64,000 nt of DNA from Sclerodactyla briareus (taxonomy: Eukaryota > Echinodermata > Holothuroidea > Dendrochirotida > Sclerodactylidae): contig JAODTK010001566.1 of the NCBI GenBank assembly GCA_026419785.1, positions 1-64,000 on the forward strand, written 5' to 3'. The translations under genes were made by a program, and so were the position numbers. This document shows, piece after piece, positions 57,241-64,000 of the stretch. The notes under the pieces are model-generated. The model saw only the letters and a list, made by a program, of their open reading frames with translations. It did not search any database and was not told the DNA's origin. How positions within the stretch are numbered: the stretch's first letter is position 1; the number at the start of each line of letters is the position of its first letter.

Positions 57241-60200
57241 ATTTGCCAAGGGGGGCAATAGGAAATCCCCGTGGAGCCAACACACGCTGGCCGCGGCATC
57301 GAACGAGCTCCAGCCGGGGGCGAGGGCGGGGAGCGTTGGCTGATGACCAGCACGGGTTGTCGGTGCAACAGCGAGTTTTCCATGGCCGCGAACAGGCCAT
57401 TCACCAGGAAACCGGGGGGCTGACCTCGCCCGGATAGTGCCCAGAGCAAGCATAGACACGGAGTAGGATTTAGGCCCGGAGGTAGGGTGGAGCCGGCCGT
57501 CTCAGACGACCGAGGGGTCTTTGCGAGGATATATGTGGACGACCCGTGGGGGACGAGAACAGACCGACAGTGCCGTTGGCAAACGGAAAAGATACATAAG
57601 TGATGGAGACAGATACTGCCAGGGGGATTGCTATAGGAAGCCCCGCCTTGCGAGGATCTGAGGAAACGGCTATTCGAACCAGAACGCCTGGGCTGGTACA
57701 AAATTTTGTAACAGCCCAGGACGGGGATGGGTATGAGGAAACGGTGGGAGGGGAGCCGGAGGAACAGGAGAACGTGGCTGGATGGTACGAAACTGAAGAA
57801 CCGGCAGTTGAATGAGACGGGGGCGATAGGCGGGCAACCAGGATAATTTCCACCACCCCCCCCGGGAAGAAGCGAGGTAGTCCACCCGGCTCCCGACTTG
57901 ACCAGGAAGCCATGTTTCCACGCCCGACAGGGGGATCGTGCAGACCGTTTACAGCTATGCGGGAGGAACAGGTACCCGGCGCAGCCCACACACAGGCGCG
58001 GGGAACACCGAGCTGAAGCGGACATCGGCGAGCCGAGTGAGACGAGGGTAGCCGGGGCCTCCAGAGAGACCCGAACCGGAGCCCCCCAAACCCGGAGCCA
58101 ACACAACGCCAGGTGGGCGGATAGGCCGGCTTTTTCGAGAGGCGGGACACAGTTACACCCGGGCGGCAGAGACTCCCAGGATTTGAACCCCTGTTGGATG
58201 ATGGACTGGGGGAGCCTGAGTTGTTCCGCGGAGGGGCCCGGGTTACCTCAGGCAGGCGGCCGGACTCAAGACAAAAAGAGGGGGTCCTGACGATGCGGAA
58301 AGCAGGTCCATCGGCAAGCAAGAGCGAGGCCCTAGACCCACAACCAGGAGTTTTGGAAGAGATAAAAAACTCGGATCGCGAACAGGTCCTGGCCCTGGGG
58401 GCCCACTAACAGTCTATGACATGGGACTCGGGAGTCCACGCGGGCCGCAGACAGAACAGTAGGCGGGCGAGGGAACCTCCACATAACACCCAGAGACAGG
58501 GTTCCGTCCAAGGAGAGGAGAGGTCACTTGCGAGGGAAGGAGATTACTACGGAGGCCTTTTGACAAAAGCGCAGTGTGGTAGGGGAAGTCCTAGGTTTAA
58601 CGCCACCAGAAGTAGTCGGGAACCGCCGCCGTATCATCACGGTATCAAAACACGGCCCCAAAACTGGACAACCGAAGGTTACGGGACGTCGAATGCCTCG
58701 AGCGATTTCGCAAATGGGGACGCGGAGAAGTCGGCATCCACCTGGGGCCACAGACCAAACACCTCCGAGTGAGGACCAGTGGAAGAGAGAGTTTTATGGT
58801 CCCTAACCCACCACGAGAGGCAGCAGGAGAAACCTCCGTGTGGAGGGGCCACGAATGCGACAGGAGAGTGCACCAACTTGCATCGAAGAGAGGAACTATT
58901 CGATCGTTGTTATCCTCCCTACATTCGTTCAAACAAAGTCGGTCCGGACATCGACAATAGCTTCGAGCAGAAGGCTTCGATTTCGCCACGGGCAGGCATG
59001 CTATTTACGGAGATTTATCATGCGAGCGTTCGATGCAGGGGGGAGCACAAGGGATTCACGAAGGATACGGGCGATATAAAGATGTTAGGCCCAAAGTCAC
59101 GTCTCCTGTTCGACCAGGTCGCCAGAATCTCGGTGAAGGCCACCACAGAAGGGCAGCGATCTGTCCTGGACCCAATCCTTGGCCGACAAGAGGCTTAAGG
59201 CACGATTGCGAGGATCCCGATGACGGGCCCAGATCTCTTCGGGGGCAAATTCGACAACCACCTCAGAGAGAAGCGGAAAAAGACGAGGCCCTTCAGAAGT
59301 AGAGCAATTACTAGCCCTACCGAGCTACCAAGCTCGCTACAGTCACGAGGAGCGCCTCCAGGAGAAGAGTAGGACGAAACCTACAGGGGACCCCGGGCTT
59401 CCGGGGGGAAAGAGAGGAAGGAGAGGCAGGGTAAGGGACCACAGTTTCCTCAGGGCCAGTTCTTCCAGAGGGTTCCGCTAGGGGATTCTGTCGGGGCACT
59501 AGAGTTCAGGCCTAGTCGAGGGTGGCGCCCGCGGGGTGCCCACCCTCACGGTCCCTTCCCGCCGGTAGGGGGGAGACTCGAAACTTCACAGATGCATTGG
59601 GGAAGGATCGCTCCGGGGGTCGTGGGTTACGGAGGTGGGTGCGGTCAGGTACCAAGGGAAGAGTCACGGAAGACCCACCGGTCTTTTGGAAGGCAAAAAG
59701 GTCACGCGGGACCCGGCGCAGCGGCTCGCCCAGAGCTGAGTTACAGGAGCCGAAACCGAAGGCGAGCGATCCGCAGGGTTACCACAGGGAAGAAGGATCT
59801 GGTACGGTCTTCCTTTTTTTCTCACAAAGAAGAAGAAGGAACTTGGGACCTATCTCAATTTAAAGCCCTGAACAAGCGGTTTGTATCAAGCCGAAGCTTT
59901 TCCGGATGGCGACGTTGGCTACGATATTCCGATCTTGGGCCGCTCACCAGTGGGCTCCATCGATCGATTTGAAAGATGGCCTATTCACCCATCCGTCAAC
60001 GAAAAACATTGGAGATACGGGGATTCAAACTCGGCGACGTTACGATTACCAATTCGTCGCCCTCCCCTTCGGGTTGTCTACGGCCCAGAGTGTTCACACA
60101 GAGTAAACCAGAGCGGTACTCGCCGATCTACGACGTCGGGGGATCTGGTTTAGCTTACATCGACGCAACCTGGTTAAGTGCAGAGAAACAGCGAACTGGA

Positions 60201-62517
60201 AGTGCCGTTCCATCAGGGAGTCTCGTTGCACTATTAGGAACTTAGGTTGGATCATCAACGACAGAGTATCCCTTCAACCGCAGCAAACGATCATGTACCT
60301 AGGAGCAGTGTTACGCTTATACGAGAAGGACGGTCAGGTCAGCGGAAGTCAGAGTGGAGCGAATACGTGGCACTCGCCAATGAGGTACTCATGCCGAAGG
60401 GGCCACAGCAAGGACCATGGCAAACAGTTACTGGGCTCATGGCCAGCCTGGAGACATTATTACAGCTGTGCAGAATGGGATGAGCCCCGTCAGATGGGTA
60501 TCCGATCAATTCAACCACATTATCGGACGTGCCCTCCAAGGGTGGTGACGGACCCAACGGAGGCAGAGGTTGACTGGAATGGGGGAAGAACAAAACACAA
60601 TTTCTCAGAGGCAAGACGTTCCGGGAATCAACGCGGGCCACCATTGTGACAGACGCCCGCAGAAAGGTGGGGGGCGACGTGGCAGAACAGTCACACAGGG
60701 AACTTGGACCCCCCCCCCAAGAGGACAATACAATCAAATGTGTTGGAGATGGAGGCAGTATGCAGGGCAATACGCATGGGGGACACAACTTCATGCCCAT
60801 CACGTGCAGTACTGTCGGATCAGCTCCACTACGGTTGTGGACATCAAACCGACGGGGGGGAACGAGGTAAGGGCGCGAACGACAGACCAGGGAGTTACTT
60901 CACCTTGTGCAATTGCTCTGGAAAAACACTTGTGGCCACGCACTAGCAGGGAAGGAGGAACACCATGGGGATGCGCGTCCAGAGGGCCTTCCGGAACACG
61001 AATGGTCCCTCTTACAACGGGACGCGGACCACTCTTCACTCTGTACGGGACGCCCAAAGTAGACATTTTTGCATTTAGGAGAACAACAAGCTTCCAACCT
61101 TTTGCACCAGATGGTTCGAGCCACTGCTTTGCGGATTGTCTCGCGTTTGCGGGGGCCTGGGTTGGGATGGGCGGGTGCGTTGGGGTGATCGTAGAGAACA
61201 GAGCCTTTCGTTCCGTGGACGGGTCTGTTTATCTACGCATTCCCTCCGTGGGGCCTCATACGCAGGGTTCTGACCACCCTTCGGGAATAACGACGCCCGA
61301 TGATCCTGGTGGCACCGGTGTTGCGCCGAACATCCCTTGGTTTCCGCTTCATATCAATCTCCTGATCGATCAGCCGTTCAGGTTTCGCAGACAACAGGAA
61401 GCTACTAACGCAGAGGGCGGGGTCCATTTGGCACAGGAGATCTCCAGAGCCTACCCCATCTATTCGCGTGGAAGGTATCCGGAAAACCCTCGAAGCAGAG
61501 GGGAGTTTCGTCGGAAGTTATTGACATCGCCACAGACGCCCGCAGGGATTCAACCCTTAAGATTTATGACTCCAGACTCGACAAGTAATACAGCTGGGCC
61601 AGACGAACGTGTTTCGATGTGGAAGCAAACTTTCAGCAAGTGGTAGCCTTTCTGGCGCACTATTGTCAGAAGGCAGACCCAAGCACGATCAGAAATACAG
61701 GGCAGCAATCGCAGCCATCCACAGGGGATCCGAGAAGGGTCAACGATTAGCAACAAAAGAAATGATAAGACGGGTGTGGGGTTTTTTTCAACAGACGACC
61801 CCCGTCAAAGAGTGTGGCACCACGTGTCTTCAACGACGTCTAGCAGACATTGACCAAACCTCCATACGAGCCCCGCACAACGCTCCATGGATCTGCTGAC
61901 GCACAAGACCTTATTCCTAGTTGCGGCAGTTCGGCTCGCCACAGGGGTTGCATTCAGAATGACTCAAATAAAGCGAGTTCTACGGTTCGACCTGGAGGTG
62001 TCAGGTTCTTCAAGACCCCCCATTTCATGGCCAAGAACCAGACGCCAACCTTCACCCCATCCGAGTATTTCCTACCATCCATGTCCAGCCAGCTCGTCTT
62101 CGTGCAGTAAGCTAGTTGCCCGGTATGGGCGCTTCGGTGGTATCTTGAGAAGACCAGGGCCGATAGGTAATCGGAGAAAGAGTATTCCTGATTACCCAGG
62201 TCTCCCTACAACCCAGCATCAAAGAGTACATTGTTCGCTGGACGTGAGCCTCATCACGCACCACACTACAGCGAGGGGGGACGGGACTGCAGAGCACCCG
62301 AGGTCAGAGGTCATGCTAGTCTAAGGCCTGGTTGCTGCATAGCGTTAGAAGATCATAATGAAGCAGCAGCGTGGAAGACCCCATCGACTTTTGTATCTCA
62401 CTATTTGAAGGCACCTGTTCAGCAGAGGGAGCTTTGCCAGGGCGGTGCTTCACAGTCCTCGCAACGAGTTCCGACCCCCCCTCCATCTTAGATATGTATC
62501 ACGTGCACAGGTAGTGC

Positions 62518-62606
62518 GTAAAAGGTAAGTGCAGTAAGCGCAATAAATTGCCCACAAAACCCCCTGGTTATGGCCAATTTATAAGCGATTGCACTTACCC
62601 TTTTAC
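62518..62606. repeat. Strong hairpin at the 3' end of the DIRS-like element
   Basis: The arm 62518-62553 (GTAAAAGGTAAGTGCAGTAA and onward) pairs with 62572-62606 (ending ACTTACCCTTTTAC) over about 35 bases with a few mismatches, around an 18-base loop. It follows the recombinase gene by about 30 bases. Terminal or internal complementary repeats are a known part of DIRS elements, so this is probably the element's terminal structure. Confidence 0.7.
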
Positions 62607-64000
62607 CACGGCCTCCACCAGCCTCCAAGCGAGGATGTAAGGTTGGCACGTCTACAAGCCAGGGACTACCAGGGAGTTGAACCTCAGTGGGACCGTTTCA
62701 GGTCAGGGTCGGACTCACACTTCGAATGACGAGCCTGACCTGGGCCATACTTGACTTGTTTTGAAAGAACAAATAGGGTCTCAGTTTGGGGGCCAGTATC
62801 TGGTTTAGCCATAGGTGGACACGATCTCAGTGGTCAGGAAACATGAAGGGCTACATGGGCAAGGTGAGATCGAACTCAATTATTTGTCTCACCTTCCTTC
62901 GCAGAGCTTCTTCTCACCAGTTCACTTATCCTCTAGTCGTGAGCTCCGAGTTTGCCAGCAGAATGTGGGAAAATGGCGGAGGGCCCCCTTCAGGCCCGAC
63001 AATTATGCAGATCTAGTAGCTGGTAGGTGGCATATTGCACAGGTTAGTGGTAAGGTAAGATGCATCGCTTAAAATGCAATAACAGGGGGTTGGGGGCATT
63101 TTGGGGGCGGAGCGGGTTATTTCAGTAAAACTTGTGGGGGAAAAAAATAGAGTTATGGTCAAGCTTTATAGATGGGTTCCCAATGATAAGTAATGATCTC
63201 TCTATTTCGACGGTCAGGTCAAAAAGATAATCGAGTCTATCAAGTTGGAGTGCTGGTTCATCATTACATTATCCCCATTCGTTTCTATCTGGTCATTGCG
63301 TGGTCAGTATGAGAACTAAGCAAGGAATCACTAAAAAGCCTTTTGTCTATCTGGTCGTTCCTTTTGGCAGGGTTGTGGGTGCCAGGCAGCGGAAGTAATG
63401 CAGGCTACAAAACTGTTAGTCTTTCAAACTGCCCAATTCCAGAACGGGTGATGAAGAAACACTGACTTTATGTTGGCCATGGCAGGTAAGAAGGGTAAAC
63501 TGGTTTGGACTGGGTAAATGTCGTCAACAAGAGGGCAATCCCCGGAGTTGAAGGGTCTCACAGTAGAACTATTCAGTGCATTTCTACCGCTATTCATTTA
63601 CGAGTGCAGAACGAATTTTTAGGAAACCGCAGTTTTCCCCAAAAAATAATATATTCTCAGACATTCAGGAAATTCTCAGCATAATGGCTGGGAGGAAAAC
63701 TTTATGTTTTGATACTTTGTAACTTGTTCCCAAATGTGAGAAGCACTTGTCTTTCAATCTCTAACTGTACTGAAAAAAACGTCATTTTTGAAAAATTCCC
63801 AAATTTGGCCAAAACATCAAGTTTTCCCCCTAAATTACATTGTGGGTCATTCGGCTGATGCATGAGAAAAGATGTCATTTGTGCATTTTTGCCCTTGCAC
63901 AAATTTGAAATCATTCAAGCCATTGAATTTTTTCCGAGAACATATTGAAATAGTGAAAAATTTGTAAAAGAAGAAAGGCCCCAGAAGGTGTTTTTTACCT
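62607..64000 (+). other. MEN1: Remaining intronic sequence, no recognised gene
   Basis: No menin exon, repeat array or RNA gene was found. The acceptor-like 'ccttccttcgcag' near 62905 precedes an open stretch of about 50 codons that does not resemble menin. Scattered GGTCAGGTCA motifs occur near 63215. Confidence 0.4.

Larger units (their letters stand above)
56230..62606 (+). mobile_element. DIRS-like tyrosine-recombinase retrotransposon fossil
   Basis: This DIRS-type retroelement lies in the same orientation as MEN1, in the intron after exon 4. Its parts, in order, are as follows. A GC-rich 5' region with purine-rich repeats and a gag-like part (about 56.5-59.8 kb) has its domain not recognised. 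A reverse transcriptase (about 59820-60330) contains SIDLKD and an FVALPFGLS block. An RNase H and connection region (about 60570-61370) follows. A tyrosine recombinase (about 61530-62470) contains LTHKTLFLVA and the TFVSHYLK block bearing the catalytic tyrosine. Such elements integrate through a circular intermediate using the recombinase. The copy is broken many times, on the order of dozens, but the domains remain readable, so it looks younger than the Polinton. The left boundary is uncertain. Confidence 0.8.

Noticed and set aside
56740-58321. Minus-strand frames up to 317 codons
   Set aside because: They are antisense to the GC- and purine-rich 5' part of a plus-strand DIRS-like element and have low-complexity Pro/Ser/Leu composition.

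Overview
The window reads as a stretch of an invertebrate animal genome, most likely a marine deuterostome such as an echinoderm. It holds spliced exons of a host gene, LINE, SINE, hAT-like, foldback, Polinton and DIRS-like repeats, microsatellites, and no operons. The foldback elements, whose long inverted arms are built from short tandem repeats, recall the TU elements of sea urchins. The species call is inference. Small insertions and deletions occur even inside conserved host exons, so either the assembly is uncorrected long-read sequence or the locus is decaying.

The one host gene I recognise is MEN1 (menin), on the plus strand. I can place its first four coding exons at 32747-33067, 40751-40915, 44272-44469 and 54658-54810. 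They match the N-terminal third to half of menin in order. The remaining exons must lie beyond base 64000. From 32.7 kb onward, then, almost everything else is MEN1 intron filled with mobile elements. One further exon-like block with good splice signals lies on the minus strand at 26602-26707, with no family assigned.

Layout: 1-1820, 5' part of a minus-strand LINE with an APE endonuclease. 2105-9230, AT-rich sequence ending in a Polinton-type DNA polymerase B fossil. 9.3-17.0 kb, hAT-like ends, a LINE/SINE tail and a LINE reverse transcriptase remnant. 17.1-25.1 kb, two inverted ~700-bp arms made of ~45-bp hairpin-forming units. One arm is interrupted by a 1.36-kb DNA transposon. Between the arms lies a ~1-kb tandem array rich in AGGTCA. 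25-32.7 kb, mostly unassigned, with a strong hairpin, G-rich arrays and GC-rich mini-hairpins. MEN1 intron 1 holds a LINE 3' end, a tRNA-derived SINE and a 1.86-kb foldback element with a likely target-site duplication. Intron 2 holds repeat fragments. Intron 3 holds a palindrome-rich hAT-like end, a LINE reverse transcriptase, a CTAT microsatellite and a GC-rich tandem-repeat block. The sequence after exon 4 holds a DIRS-like retroelement (reverse transcriptase, RNase H and tyrosine recombinase) that ends near a strong hairpin.

The best leads for new biology are four. First, the two foldback systems. Second, a set of hAT-like ends that share one layout but carry different palindromic core motifs. 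Third, a 23-bp-stem hairpin at 27265-27330. Fourth, the shared 3' tail of a SINE and LINE fragments. No searches were run; all family calls rest on motifs read by eye.
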